From contig JAFKGD010000001.1 in the NCBI GenBank assembly GCA_017307855.1, positions 62,001 to 126,000 of the forward strand: a stretch of DNA of 64,000 bases, in the 5' to 3' direction. Of the stretch, positions 54,005 to 62,250 are shown in pieces (positions within the stretch are counted from its first letter, which is position 1; the number at the start of each line of letters is the position of its first letter). The notes beneath the pieces were generated by a model. That model was not told the DNA's origin, searched no databases, and saw only the letters and a program-made list of their open reading frames with translations. The stretch comes from Burkholderiales bacterium (GTDB lineage Bacteria > Pseudomonadota > Gammaproteobacteria > Burkholderiales > Burkholderiaceae_C). Both the position numbers and the translations under genes were made by a program.

Positions 54005-54717
54005 ACCGCGTCGCCGTCGCCCTCGCTGCCTTCGTCGCGCTCGCGGCCGGCCTGTTCATGCGCCGGGCCGAGGCGTCGGCGGCTTCGAGCTCGACGCCCT
54101 GGCCGTCCATCGACATGACGCTGTTGCCGCCCGAGCGCGCCGCTGGCGATGCAGGGCAGGGCGGTTTCCTCTCCCAAGCCCTTGGAGCCATGATGCCCCT
54201 ACCCGAGCCCAATGCCGTCCAGGCCGAGCGCAACATCGCCGCGTTCCTGGTCATGATCCGCGCCGCCGAGGGCACCGCCAAGGACGGCGGCTATGGCGCG
54301 CTGTTCGGCTGGCCCATGGCCGGCCGCCAGTTCGACCCGCTGACCGTGGATGGCCACCCGCGCCAGTTCTTCGACTACACCGACAAGGCGGGCAAGAAGA
54401 TCCGCACCAGCGCGGCGGGCGCGTACCAGATCACCTGGACGACGTGGGCAGGCTACCTGGTGGCCTTCAAGGCGTGGGCCGCCGTCAACGGCCGCGTGTC
54501 GTCGGGCTTCCTGCCGGCCACGCAGGACAGCTTCGCCGTGTTCCTGCTGTCGATCGATGGCGCGCTGGACCACGTGAGGGCAGGGCGCCTGCCCGAAGCG
54601 CTCGCCATCGCGCGCCGCCGCTGGGCCTCGCTGCCTGGCGCCGGCTACAACCAGCCCGAGCGCTCCGAATCCTTCGTGATCGCCGCGTACAAGAACGCCG
54701 GGGGCGCCGTCGCATGA
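54001..54717 (+). CDS. Lambda-R-like lytic transglycosylase (endolysin) with N-terminal anchor
   Basis: The 238-residue protein has a hydrophobic N-terminus (VAVALAAFVALAAGLFM) and a C-terminal domain very like the lambda endolysin: IRAAEGT (catalytic Glu), YGALFGW, DGHPRQF, TSAAGAYQITWTTW and RRWASLPGAGYNQPE. It cuts murein to anhydromuramyl products. The anchor suggests signal-arrest release or use as a virion entry enzyme. It is followed by membrane and holin genes. Confidence 0.88.
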   Translation: MNRVAVALAAFVALAAGLFMRRAEASAASSSTPWPSIDMTLLPPERAAGDAGQGGFLSQALGAMMPLPEPNAVQAERNIAAFLVMIRAAEGTAKDGGYGALFGWPMAGRQFDPLTVDGHPRQFFDYTDKAGKKIRTSAAGAYQITWTTWAGYLVAFKAWAAVNGRVSSGFLPATQDSFAVFLLSIDGALDHVRAGRLPEALAIARRRWASLPGAGYNQPERSESFVIAAYKNAGGAVA

Positions 54718-55178
54718 ACACCGACACCGTCAAGGCCGTGGCCCTGGTGGGGGCCATCGCGGGCGTCGGGTATCTCGCCTGGCGCACGTACCAGCAGGGC
54801 AACAACGCCGTGGCGGCGGTGCGCCAGTCCATCGACGAGACCACCAGCAGCGTGTCGAGCTGGTGGAACAACAACGTCGCCCATCCGTTCAGCGGCGTGG
54901 TGGCGCCCAAGTCCACCAAGGAAGCGCTCTACAGCGACGCTGGCTACGCGGGCCTCGATGCCGCGACAGGTGTGCCGGTGCTGCAGGGCGAGTGGTACAG
55001 CGACGCCGAGGCGCGCCGCTACGACTACCAGCAGCGCGCGGCCGGTGCAACGCCGGCGGCCACCAGCATCAACGGCGCCGCGTTCGGCATCTACCCGCGC
55101 GCGCTGTCCGCGCCGCAGATGCAGACGCCCACGCAGGCCATGGTGCGCGCCGTCGACGTCAACGTGCCCTGGTACTGA
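54714..55178 (+). CDS. Prophage membrane-anchored protein, 154 aa
   Basis: One N-terminal hydrophobic helix (VKAVALVGAIAGVGYLAWRTY) is followed by a soluble domain rich in Tyr and Ala (STKEALYSDAGYAGLDAATGVP ... WYSDAEARRYDYQQRAAG) and a C-terminal VDVNVPWY. No family known. It lies in the lysis region but may be structural. Confidence 0.72.
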   Translation: MNTDTVKAVALVGAIAGVGYLAWRTYQQGNNAVAAVRQSIDETTSSVSSWWNNNVAHPFSGVVAPKSTKEALYSDAGYAGLDAATGVPVLQGEWYSDAEARRYDYQQRAAGATPAATSINGAAFGIYPRALSAPQMQTPTQAMVRAVDVNVPWY

Positions 55179-55179
55179 C

Positions 55180-55599
55180 ATGGCCGCGCCCGCTGTCCTC
55201 GCGCTGTTGCCGTTCGCCGAGCGCCTCCTGGAGAAGTTCATCCCGGACCCGCAGGCGAAGGCCACGGCCGCGCTCGAGCTTGCGCGCATGGAGCAGGCCG
55301 GCGAGCTGGCCCGCCTGGCGGCCGAAACCGACCTCGCCAAGGGGCAGCTCGCCATCAACGCCGCCGAGGCCGCGCACGCGTCCGTGTGGGTCGCCGGCTG
55401 GCGTCCGGCCATCGGCTGGGTGTGCGCCGTGTCCCTGGCCTTCAAGTTCGTGGGCGGGCCCAGCGTGCAGCTTCTGGCCAGGCTCGCCGGCCACGACGTG
55501 GCGCTGCCCGACATCGACGCCTCCGAGCTGTGGCCGGTGCTGCTCGCCATGCTGGGCGTGGGCGGGCTCGCCATTGCTGATCGGAAGACCAAGACATGA
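55180..55599 (+). CDS. Holin of the 3TM (GTA_holin_3TM-like) type
   Basis: The 139-residue protein has an N-terminal amphipathic helix (LPFAERLLEKFIPDPQAKATAALELARMEQ), the AAHASVWVAGWRPAIGWVCAVSLAFKF block, and further hydrophobic segments (LLAMLGVGGLAIADRKT). The WVAGWRPxIGW motif is typical of 3TM holins near lysozyme genes. It forms membrane holes that let the endolysin reach murein. Confidence 0.85.
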   Translation: MAAPAVLALLPFAERLLEKFIPDPQAKATAALELARMEQAGELARLAAETDLAKGQLAINAAEAAHASVWVAGWRPAIGWVCAVSLAFKFVGGPSVQLLARLAGHDVALPDIDASELWPVLLAMLGVGGLAIADRKTKT

Positions 55600-55748
55600 T
55601 GGAAAAAGTCGCCACCGCCCTGGTGTCCGCGCTGTGCGGCGCGGTGCTCACCTACGGCGTCAAGGCCATTGCCATCGAGGGGCGCATGGACGCCATCGAA
55701 CGCAGTCTGCAGCGCATCGAAACGCGCCTGCTGGGGCCGGTCAAATGA
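55596..55748 (+). CDS. Prophage small membrane/coiled-coil protein, 50 aa
   Basis: The ATG at 55596 overlaps the holin stop. One hydrophobic helix (VATALVSALCGAVLTYGVKAI) is followed by a charged helix (EGRMDAIERSLQRIETRLLG) with heptad spacing. It may be an accessory to the holin. Confidence 0.7.
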   Translation: MMEKVATALVSALCGAVLTYGVKAIAIEGRMDAIERSLQRIETRLLGPVK

Positions 55749-55900
55749 GGCCGCGCTGGATGCCCACCGTGCCCGAGGTGGCACGCGAAGCCCTGATCGT
55801 CGTTGGCGGCGCCGTTCTCGCGGCGGCCGTCATCGCCATGGTGCCGGGCGTGCGCGCTTGGATCAACAAGCAGTGGGGCGACACCCCGCGGCCGTTCTGA
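55745..55900 (+). CDS. Prophage small membrane protein, 51 aa
   Basis: The last late gene, at an ATGA overlap. It has one hydrophobic helix (EALIVVGGAVLAAAVIAMVPGVRAW) and a basic C-terminus. A weak stem-loop (ACCGG/CCGGT) lies after its stop but has no T tract. Possible lysis accessory. Confidence 0.68.
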   Translation: MRPRWMPTVPEVAREALIVVGGAVLAAAVIAMVPGVRAWINKQWGDTPRPF

Positions 55901-55936
55901 CCGGCGCCGCGCATCGCCGCGGCTGTCCGGTGCTCG

Positions 55937-56317
55937 TTAAAAACTGACCCGCCGACGTCCACCACGCCAGCCCGTGCGCACGCGCCCGGGCGGCTGGTGG
56001 AACATCGGTTCATTGGCCGCGCGGCGCACGGGCGCCTCGAAGGCCAGGCACGCCTCCAGCTGGCGTATCTTGCCCAGCAGGTACTGGTGGCTCCAATGGG
56101 CCTCCGAACACGCGTCCGAGAATCCCCACTTGGTCAGCCAGTACAGCGCCTGGAGTGCGGCCAGCGGTGGCCGGCCGTCCTCGCGCAGCCAGCGGCGCAT
56201 CGTCGCCTCGCTCACGTCGATCAATTTGCACGCGCGGGTCAGACCGCCCACGTCGTCCACGAACAGGCGTAGCTCCGCCGGGCCGCCCACCTTGGGCGGC
56301 TTCAATGTCCAGTTCAT
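55937..56317 (-). CDS. Prophage DNA-binding regulator, HTH protein (126 aa)
   Basis: The protein starts MNWTLKPPKVGGPAELR with a strong GGGAG site. A helix-turn-helix of a MerR/DUF3653-like kind follows (LRLFVDDVGGLTRACKLIDVSEATMRRWLREDGRPPLAALQALYWLTKWG), then a basic C-terminus (GRVRTGWRGGRRRVSF). In the circular phage it would be the second gene after the repressor, 11 nt after its stop. It may control lysogeny or the late genes. Confidence 0.8.
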   Translation of the reverse strand: MNWTLKPPKVGGPAELRLFVDDVGGLTRACKLIDVSEATMRRWLREDGRPPLAALQALYWLTKWGFSDACSEAHWSHQYLLGKIRQLEACLAFEAPVRRAANEPMFHQPPGRVRTGWRGGRRRVSF

Positions 56318-56454
56318 TTGTTCTCCCTCTACGCTGGGGAGACTACGGCGCCGAGCGTGAACGCATCGAGCCAAGAAGAGGCCGGTTTCCGGCGCAGCTT
56401 CCAGCGCAGCGACCGCGTCGTCGCCGCGAAAATCGCGCGCATGAGGCGGGCGAT

Positions 56455-56473
56455 TGATTTGACATAATATACA
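56455..56473. repeat. Right attachment repeat, dif-like
   Basis: This is an exact copy of the 19-bp left repeat. The host-side arm here reads TCGTATCAATC. It lies 10 bp from the stop of the ankyrin gene. Together with the left copy it defines the prophage ends. Confidence 0.85.
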
Positions 56474-56482
56474 TCGTATCAA

Positions 56483-57163
56483 TCACCAGCCTGACCTGGA
56501 GCGGGGCTGTTTGGCCCGGATGGCCTTGGCAATCAGCTCCGCCGCATCCGTGCGGTTGGCGCGCCGGGCGAAGTCCAAGGCCGTCAGATTCTGCTGGTTC
56601 TTCATCAGCGCATCGGCGCCTTCATCCAGCAGCAGCTTCACGGCGTCAATCGATCCGTACTGTGCGGCCATCATGAGCGGCGTCGTGCCATTCGGCGACT
56701 CGGCATCGATGAATGCATGAGCTTCCAGCAGTCGCTTCATGATGGACAGGTGCCCATTGGTGGCCGCGTAATGCAAGGCTGCCCAGCCCGGTTTGTTGAC
56801 GTAGGCGCCGCGCATGATCAGCGCGGCTACCAAGTCTTCATAACCCCGTAGCGATGCCAGCATGAGCGCGCTTTCGCCGGCGCTGTTGAGGATGTTCAGG
56901 TCGGTCTGGGGCCAGGCGATCAACGCCTTGGCGGCTTCCGGAGATGGCACGCCGACAGCAATCAGCAGTCCCTTCTGGCTTTGCGGATCGGGAGTGTTGG
57001 GGTCGAAACCGCGCCGCAGCAGATCCTGGATGACATCTGCACGGTCCCGGCGGATGGCGGCGAAAAAGTCCTCGTACGAGCCGGCTTGTGCCGCAGAAAA
57101 TCCTTGTAGAACAAGGATCATCAGAAGAACCTTCAAGCAATTTCTCATGAATGACATCGTCAT
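56483..57163 (-). CDS. Exported ankyrin-repeat protein
   Basis: A signal peptide (NCLKVLLMILVLQGFSAAQA) is followed by about five ankyrin repeats (e.g. NSAGESALMLASLRGYEDLVAALIMRGAYVN; PNGTTPLMMAAQYGSIDAVKLLLDEGADA). Ankyrin proteins mediate protein contacts. The start may be any of the nearby ATGs at 57163, 57157 or 57148. It is the host gene right of the prophage. Confidence 0.87.
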   Translation of the reverse strand: MTMSFMRNCLKVLLMILVLQGFSAAQAGSYEDFFAAIRRDRADVIQDLLRRGFDPNTPDPQSQKGLLIAVGVPSPEAAKALIAWPQTDLNILNSAGESALMLASLRGYEDLVAALIMRGAYVNKPGWAALHYAATNGHLSIMKRLLEAHAFIDAESPNGTTPLMMAAQYGSIDAVKLLLDEGADALMKNQQNLTALDFARRANRTDAAELIAKAIRAKQPRSRSGW

Positions 57164-57214
57164 GGTGATGCAGAACGATAACTCGTTGTGAATCAATAGG
57201 GATTTCGAAATACT

Positions 57215-58033
57215 TCAAGTAATTTCGAGGTTGCGAACTTTACGGAACAGGCGATCAAAATTCGCACTCGTCACCTCGCCGATGGCTTCGGGCGCCATCT
57301 GTCGCAACTCGCCGATCTGCCGGGCGACGTGCGGCACGTACGACGGGTTGTTGGTCTTGCCGCGGTACGGGACAGGCGCCAGGTAGGGGCTGTCGGTCTC
57401 GATCAGCATGCGGTCCAGCGGCACAAAGCGCGCCACTTCGCGCAGTTCCTGCGCGGTCTTGAACGTCAGGATGCCCGAAAACGAGATGTAGAACCCCTTG
57501 TCCAGCGCCGCGCGGGCGACCTCGGCCGTCTCGGTAAAGCAGTGGAAGACGCCGCCGGCCGCCCCGCTCCCGCCGTCCTCGCCCTCTTCCCCCAGGATGG
57601 CCAGGGTGTCGTCCGACGCGGATCGGGTGTGGATCACCAGCGGCAGGCGCGTCTCGCGGGCGGCGCGGATGTGGGTGCGGAAGCGTTCCCGCTGCCATTC
57701 CATGTCGGCGATGCCGCGCCCGCCCTTGCGTTCGTCCATCTGGTAATAGTCGAGGCCGGTCTCGCCGATGGCCACCACACGCGGCAGTGCCGCGCGCGCC
57801 GTCAGGTCGGCCTGGCTGGGCTCGGTGACGCCCTCGTTGTCGGGGTGCACGCCCACCGAACACCAGAAGTTGTCGTGCGCCTGGGCCAGCGCATGCACGG
57901 CAGGAAATTCCTCCATCGTGGTGCAGATGCAGAGCGCGCGCGTGACCTGCGCGGCGGACATGGCCTCGCGGATGGCGGGCAGCTGGCTCGCGAGATCGGG
58001 GAACGTGAGATGGCAGTGGGAGTCGGTATACAT
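57215..58033 (-). CDS. tatD: TatD family metal-dependent deoxyribonuclease
   Basis: The 272-residue TIM-barrel hydrolase has metal ligands in MYTDSHCHL, GETGLDYY, VIHTRSASDD, FHCFTET and IETDSPYLAPVPYRGKTNNP, all expected for TatD. It acts as a 3'-5' exonuclease in DNA repair. It lies beside the pilZ-holB-tmk-mltG run, a common context. Confidence 0.95.
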   Translation of the reverse strand: MYTDSHCHLTFPDLASQLPAIREAMSAAQVTRALCICTTMEEFPAVHALAQAHDNFWCSVGVHPDNEGVTEPSQADLTARAALPRVVAIGETGLDYYQMDERKGGRGIADMEWQRERFRTHIRAARETRLPLVIHTRSASDDTLAILGEEGEDGGSGAAGGVFHCFTETAEVARAALDKGFYISFSGILTFKTAQELREVARFVPLDRMLIETDSPYLAPVPYRGKTNNPSYVPHVARQIGELRQMAPEAIGEVTSANFDRLFRKVRNLEIT

Positions 58034-58131
58034 CGCCAACGGATTGGACCACCGCGGCGGGCGCGATGCAGCAGCTAGTGGAAACAACCGTGCACGACGG
58101 TCGCACGCGCGGCCGCCGGCGGCTGCGCCGG

Positions 58132-58491
58132 TCAGATCGTCTGGGTGGGCCGGTCGGACGCGAGGGCGCCGCCCAGCACCTCTTCGATGCGCAGCTTGAG
58201 CTGGCGCGACTTCTCGTCCTGCGGGAACCGGATGCCGACGCCCTGCGTGCGCGAGCCCGATGCGCGGGCCGGCGTGATCCAGGCCACCTTGCCGGCCACC
58301 GGATAGCGCTGGGCGTCGTCGGGCAGCGAAAGCAGCACGTAGACGTCGTCGCCCAGACGGTATTCGCGCGTGGTCGGAATGAAGATGCCGCCCTCGGCGA
58401 ACAGCGGAATGTAGGCGGCGTACAGCGCGGCCTTTTCCTTGATGGCCAGCTGGATGACGCTGGGCCGGGGCGTGTTGGGAACAGTGCTCAT
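58132..58491 (-). CDS. pilZ: PilZ domain protein (type IV pilus)
   Basis: The 119-residue protein fits PilZ proper: ALYAAYIPLFAEGGIFIPTTREYRLGDDVYVLLSLPDD and VAWITPARASGSRTQGVGIRF. The usual c-di-GMP RxxxR motif is absent, as in many true PilZ proteins of pilus assembly. ATGA overlap with holB. Confidence 0.9.
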   Translation of the reverse strand: MSTVPNTPRPSVIQLAIKEKAALYAAYIPLFAEGGIFIPTTREYRLGDDVYVLLSLPDDAQRYPVAGKVAWITPARASGSRTQGVGIRFPQDEKSRQLKLRIEEVLGGALASDRPTQTI

Positions 58492-59501
58492 GGGACTGCG
58501 CGCGAGTTTAGGACTTTTCGCGCTTCGCTCACAAGCGATTCGAGCATGAGTCCGGCATTGAAGGGATGCTCCGACGTGCGCCCCGCCTGGGCAAGCGACT
58601 TCGACCACACCCCAAGAGCCCGACGCGAGGGCGGCCGGGGCAGGTCGGCCGCGTCGAAAAACCGAGGTCCGGCCCCCGCCTCCACGGCCATCAGGTCGTG
58701 GCAGAGTTTGTGCAGCGTCTCAACCGCGTCGGAAGGTGCCTGATCCGACAGCGCCGAGACGTCACCACGCGTCATGGCGCGCGGCAGCAGCGACCACGTC
58801 TTCGCGCGCCGCCCGGCATTCCAGTCGCGCAGGGCATCGGCGGGGCGGCCACCGGCGGCGCGCAGCAGCACGGGCGCATCGGCCTCGGCTACGCCCTGCG
58901 CGTGCAGCCAGGCCAAGGCCTCGTCCTGCGCCGGCCAGGTCATGGCATGGCCCAGGCAGCGGCTGCGGATCGTGGGCAGCAGCAGGTGAGCGGCCTCGCT
59001 GGCCAGCACGAACCGCACATCGCCCGGCGGCTCCTCCAGCGTCTTGAGCAAGGCGTTGGCCGAGATCGCGTTCATGCGCTCGGCCGGGAATACCAGCACC
59101 GCCTTGCCGCGACCGCGCGCGCTGGTTCGTTGCGAGAACTCGACGGCATCGCGCAGGGCTTCGACCCGGATCTCCTTGCTGGGCTTGCGCTTCTTGTCGT
59201 CGATTTCCTGCTGGGCTTTTTCGGACAGCGGCCAGCCGGTTTCCATCATCTGCGTTTCGGGCATGAGCACCGCCAGGTCGGCATGCGTGCGCACGTCGAT
59301 GGCATGGCAGCTGCCGCACTGGCCGCAGGCGCCCTGCCCCGTGGGCGCCTCGCACAGCCAGGCGCGCGCCAGCGACAGCGCGAGGTCGTACTGGCCCAGA
59401 CCCGAGGCGCCCTGCAGCAGCCAGGCATGGCCGCGCTGGGCCAGCAGCCGGTCGCGCTGCACGGCGAGCCAGGGGGCGAGGGGCGCGGTTTCGTTGCTCA
59501 C
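58488..59501 (-). CDS. holB: DNA polymerase III delta-prime subunit
   Basis: The 337-residue clamp-loader subunit has a P-loop-like LLQGASGLGQYDLAL in which Lys is replaced by Gln (delta-prime does not hydrolyse ATP), the zinc site CGQCGSCHAID and the KTLEEPPGDVRFVLAS block. It helps load the beta clamp. It is adjacent to tmk. Confidence 0.94.
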   Translation of the reverse strand: MSNETAPLAPWLAVQRDRLLAQRGHAWLLQGASGLGQYDLALSLARAWLCEAPTGQGACGQCGSCHAIDVRTHADLAVLMPETQMMETGWPLSEKAQQEIDDKKRKPSKEIRVEALRDAVEFSQRTSARGRGKAVLVFPAERMNAISANALLKTLEEPPGDVRFVLASEAAHLLLPTIRSRCLGHAMTWPAQDEALAWLHAQGVAEADAPVLLRAAGGRPADALRDWNAGRRAKTWSLLPRAMTRGDVSALSDQAPSDAVETLHKLCHDLMAVEAGAGPRFFDAADLPRPPSRRALGVWSKSLAQAGRTSEHPFNAGLMLESLVSEARKVLNSRAVP

Positions 59502-60188
59502 TCAGCCTCCTGGCCTTGCGGCCACCATGATCGCCAGCCAGCCGCGCCGCACCAGCGCACCCGTCAACTGTTGCCAGACTTCGTGCCGCGTGCGGGCCGC
59601 GTCCACGCGCACGAAGCGCCCGGGTTCGGCGGCTGCGCGGTCGGCGTAGCCCCGGGCCACGCGGCGGAAAAATTCGACCGGCTGCGACTCGAACTTGTCG
59701 GGCACGCGCGCGCCGGCCAGGCGCTCGGCGGCCGTCTCGGCCGGCAGGTCGAACCAGATCGTGGCGTCGGGCTGGCGCAGCGTGCCGCCCTCGCGGCCTT
59801 GAACCCATTGCTCCAGCACGGCGAGCGTGCCCGGATCGAAGCCGCGTCCGGCACCCTGGTAGGCGAACGTCGCGTCGGTGAAGCGGTCGCACAGCACCAC
59901 GTCGCCACGGGCCAGCGCGGGCTCGATCACCTGCGCGAGATGGTCGCGCCGCGCCGCGAAGACCAGCAGGGCCTCGGTCAGCGGATCCATCGGCGCGCTC
60001 AGCACCAGCGTGCGCAACTGCTCGGCCAGCGGCGTTCCGCCGGGCTCGCGCGTGAGCGTGACCTGCCGGCCCTGCGCGCGGAAAGCATCGGCCAGGCCGG
60101 CGATGTGGGTGGATTTGCCCGCGCCGTCGATGCCCTCGAAGCTGATGAACAGGCCCGGTCGGGCGGCGGTGGCCGAGGTGTCGGTCAT
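59502..60188 (-). CDS. tmk: Thymidylate kinase
   Basis: The 228-residue kinase has the P-loop [12 protein letters not shown], the DR motif [18 protein letters not shown] and [15 protein letters not shown]. It phosphorylates dTMP to dTDP. Located between mltG and holB as in many proteobacteria. Confidence 0.96.
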   Translation of the reverse strand: MTDTSATAARPGLFISFEGIDGAGKSTHIAGLADAFRAQGRQVTLTREPGGTPLAEQLRTLVLSAPMDPLTEALLVFAARRDHLAQVIEPALARGDVVLCDRFTDATFAYQGAGRGFDPGTLAVLEQWVQGREGGTLRQPDATIWFDLPAETAAERLAGARVPDKFESQPVEFFRRVARGYADRAAAEPGRFVRVDAARTRHEVWQQLTGALVRRGWLAIMVAARPGG

Positions 60189-60192
60189 GGCG

Positions 60193-61194
60193 TCAGCGCC
60201 CTCCCCGCTGGTAGCGGTTGACGGCGCGGTTGTGCTCGTCGAGCGACGGGCTGAAGTGCGACGTTCCGTCGCCGCGCGAGACGAAATACAGCGCGCGCGT
60301 CTCGGCCGGCTGCACCGCAGCCAGCAGGGCGTTGCGGCCGGGCAAGGCGATGGGCGTGGGCGGCAGGCCGGCGCGCGTGTAGGTGTTCCAGGGCGTGTCG
60401 GTCTGCAGGTCGCGGCGGCGCAGGTTGCCGTCGAAGCTCTCGCCCATGCCGTAGATGACGGTGGGGTCGGTCTGCAGCAGCATGCCGATGCGCAGGCGGT
60501 TGATGAAGACGCCCGAGATCTCCGCGCGGTCGGACTCGCGGCCGGTTTCCTTCTCGACGATGCTGGCCAGGATCAACGCCTCGTCCGCGCTCTTGAGCGG
60601 CAGGCCGGCGGCGCGCTGCGCCCAGGCGGCCTCGAGCCGGCGGTCCATGGCATGCAGCGCGCGGCGCAGCACGGCCAGATCGCTGCTGCCCTTGGAGTAG
60701 GTGTAGGTATCGGGGAAGAAGCGTCCTTCGGCCGCCACGCCGGGCCGGCCCAGCGCGGCCATGACGGCCTCGTCGCTCATGGCGGCGGATTCGGGCCGCA
60801 GGCTGTCGGCGCGGGCCAGTGCCTGGCGGGCCTGCCGGAACGTCCAGCCTTCCACCAGCGTGACGGCGCGCAGGGCTTCCTCGCCCCGCACCAGCTTGGC
60901 CAGCAGCGTGCGTGGGGTGGTACCGGCCTCGATCTCGTAGCTGCCGGCCCGGATCTGCCGGTCTTGTCCCGACAGGCGGAACCACGCGTACATCAGGTCG
61001 GCATCGGTGCGCACGCCGGCCTGGCGCACCACGGCCTCGGCCACGCCGCGCGGCGTGGTGCCGGGTTCTATGGAGAGTTCGGCCGGCGTCTGCGTGAGCG
61101 CCAGCGGTTGATGAACCCACCACAGCGCGGCGGCCGTCGCGCCGATGGCCGCGAAGGCCGCGAGCAGGAAGGTGATCAGGAAGAAGCGGCGCAC
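60193..61194 (-). CDS. mltG: Endolytic transglycosylase MltG
   Basis: The 333-residue protein has one N-terminal membrane helix ([22 protein letters not shown]) and the YceG domain with the catalytic Glu in [27 protein letters not shown], plus [10 protein letters not shown] and [16 protein letters not shown]. It cleaves nascent murein strands in the periplasm. Confidence 0.95.
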   Translation of the reverse strand: MRRFFLITFLLAAFAAIGATAAALWWVHQPLALTQTPAELSIEPGTTPRGVAEAVVRQAGVRTDADLMYAWFRLSGQDRQIRAGSYEIEAGTTPRTLLAKLVRGEEALRAVTLVEGWTFRQARQALARADSLRPESAAMSDEAVMAALGRPGVAAEGRFFPDTYTYSKGSSDLAVLRRALHAMDRRLEAAWAQRAAGLPLKSADEALILASIVEKETGRESDRAEISGVFINRLRIGMLLQTDPTVIYGMGESFDGNLRRRDLQTDTPWNTYTRAGLPPTPIALPGRNALLAAVQPAETRALYFVSRGDGTSHFSPSLDEHNRAVNRYQRGGR

Positions 61195-61275
61195 GGGTGT
61201 GGATAGGTGGGCGTGAACAGATGGGCGCTGCCCCCACGCCGCAGGATGACTTGGAGCGACGATGATAATTCAGGC

Positions 61276-62217
61276 ATGTCGCACCCCCAGACCGCCTTCG
61301 CCCCCCTGCCCTCGGGTATTGCCGCCCTGCCCCACCTCGGCGTGATACGCGCGGCGGGCGAGGAGGCGGCGAAGTTCCTGCACGGCCAGCTCACGCAGGA
61401 TTTCCTGCTGCTGGCCGACGGCCAGGCCCGCCTGGCGGCGCTGTGCACGGCCAAGGGCCGCATGCAGGCCAGCTTCGTCGGCATCAAGACGGCCTCCGAC
61501 GAAGTGCTGCTGGTCACGCCGGCCGACCTGCTGGCCTCCACGCTCAAGCGGCTGTCGATGTTCGTGCTGCGGGCCAAGGTCAAGCTCACCGATGCCTCCG
61601 CCGACGTGCTGCTGCGTGGCCTGGCGGGCCCCCTGGCCGCAGGTGGTGGCGAGGCTGCCGCGCCCTGGCAGGTGCGCCAGGAAGGCGCGGCGCACATCGT
61701 CACGCTCTACCCGGCGGGCAGCCAGCCGCGCGCGCTATGGATCGCGCCAGCCGGCACGGCCTTGCCCGAAGGCCCTGAACTGCCGGCCGCGGCCTGGCGT
61801 CTCGGTGAAGTGCGCAGCGGCATCGCCGATATCACCCAGCCCATTGCGGAGGCCTTCGTGCCGCAGATGCTCAATTACGAATCGGTGGGTGGCGTGAATT
61901 TCAAGAAGGGCTGCTACCCCGGCCAGGAAGTGGTCGCGCGCAGCCAGTTCCGCGGCACGCTCAAGCGCCGGGGCTACTTGGTGAGGGCCCATGCCAGCGA
62001 TGCGCCGCTGGCGGCCGGTCAGGAGGTCTTCGTGCCCGGCGACGAACAGCCCGTGGGCACCGTCGCGCAGGCCGCTCAGGCGCCGGAAGGGCACTGGGAA
62101 GCCATCGTGTCGATGCAGACCTCGGCCTCCGAAGCGCCGCAACTGCATGCCGGCTCGCCCGACGGCGCGCGCCTCGTGCTGCAGCCCCTGCCCTACGCGC
62201 TGCTCGAAGACATCTGA
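61276..62217 (+). CDS. ygfZ: YgfZ/GcvT-like folate-binding protein
   Basis: The 313-residue protein has the YgfZ signature KKGCYPGQEVVARSQF and an N-terminal FLHGQLTQDFLLL. It uses tetrahydrofolate in maintenance of iron-sulfur enzymes. Divergent from mltG. Confidence 0.93.
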   Translation: MSHPQTAFAPLPSGIAALPHLGVIRAAGEEAAKFLHGQLTQDFLLLADGQARLAALCTAKGRMQASFVGIKTASDEVLLVTPADLLASTLKRLSMFVLRAKVKLTDASADVLLRGLAGPLAAGGGEAAAPWQVRQEGAAHIVTLYPAGSQPRALWIAPAGTALPEGPELPAAAWRLGEVRSGIADITQPIAEAFVPQMLNYESVGGVNFKKGCYPGQEVVARSQFRGTLKRRGYLVRAHASDAPLAAGQEVFVPGDEQPVGTVAQAAQAPEGHWEAIVSMQTSASEAPQLHAGSPDGARLVLQPLPYALLEDI

Positions 62218-62250
62218 GCCGCCTCGCGGCGGCGGCTGCGGCCCACCGGC

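Larger units (their letters stand above)
46403..56473. mobile_element. PM2-like (corticovirus-type) tailless prophage, 10,052-bp unit
   Basis: The element lies between two 19-bp direct repeats (46403-46421 and 56455-56473); the unit length from repeat to repeat is 10,052 bp, near the 10-kb size of phage PM2. It encodes a double-jelly-roll capsid protein like PM2 P2, an FtsK/HerA-type packaging ATPase, several small membrane proteins, a transglycosylase and a holin. It has no tail, terminase, portal or integrase genes. Two minus-strand regulatory genes lie at its ends and all other genes are on the plus strand in early and late blocks. Confidence 0.9.

Noticed and set aside
55900-55935. A terminator after the late operon
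   Set aside because: The ACCGG/CCGGT stem is weak and is followed by an A-rich, not T-rich, stretch on the plus strand.
46403-56473. A phage integrase or transposase within the element
   Set aside because: I read every plus and minus ORF of the element and saw no tyrosine or serine recombinase motifs and no DDE transposase.
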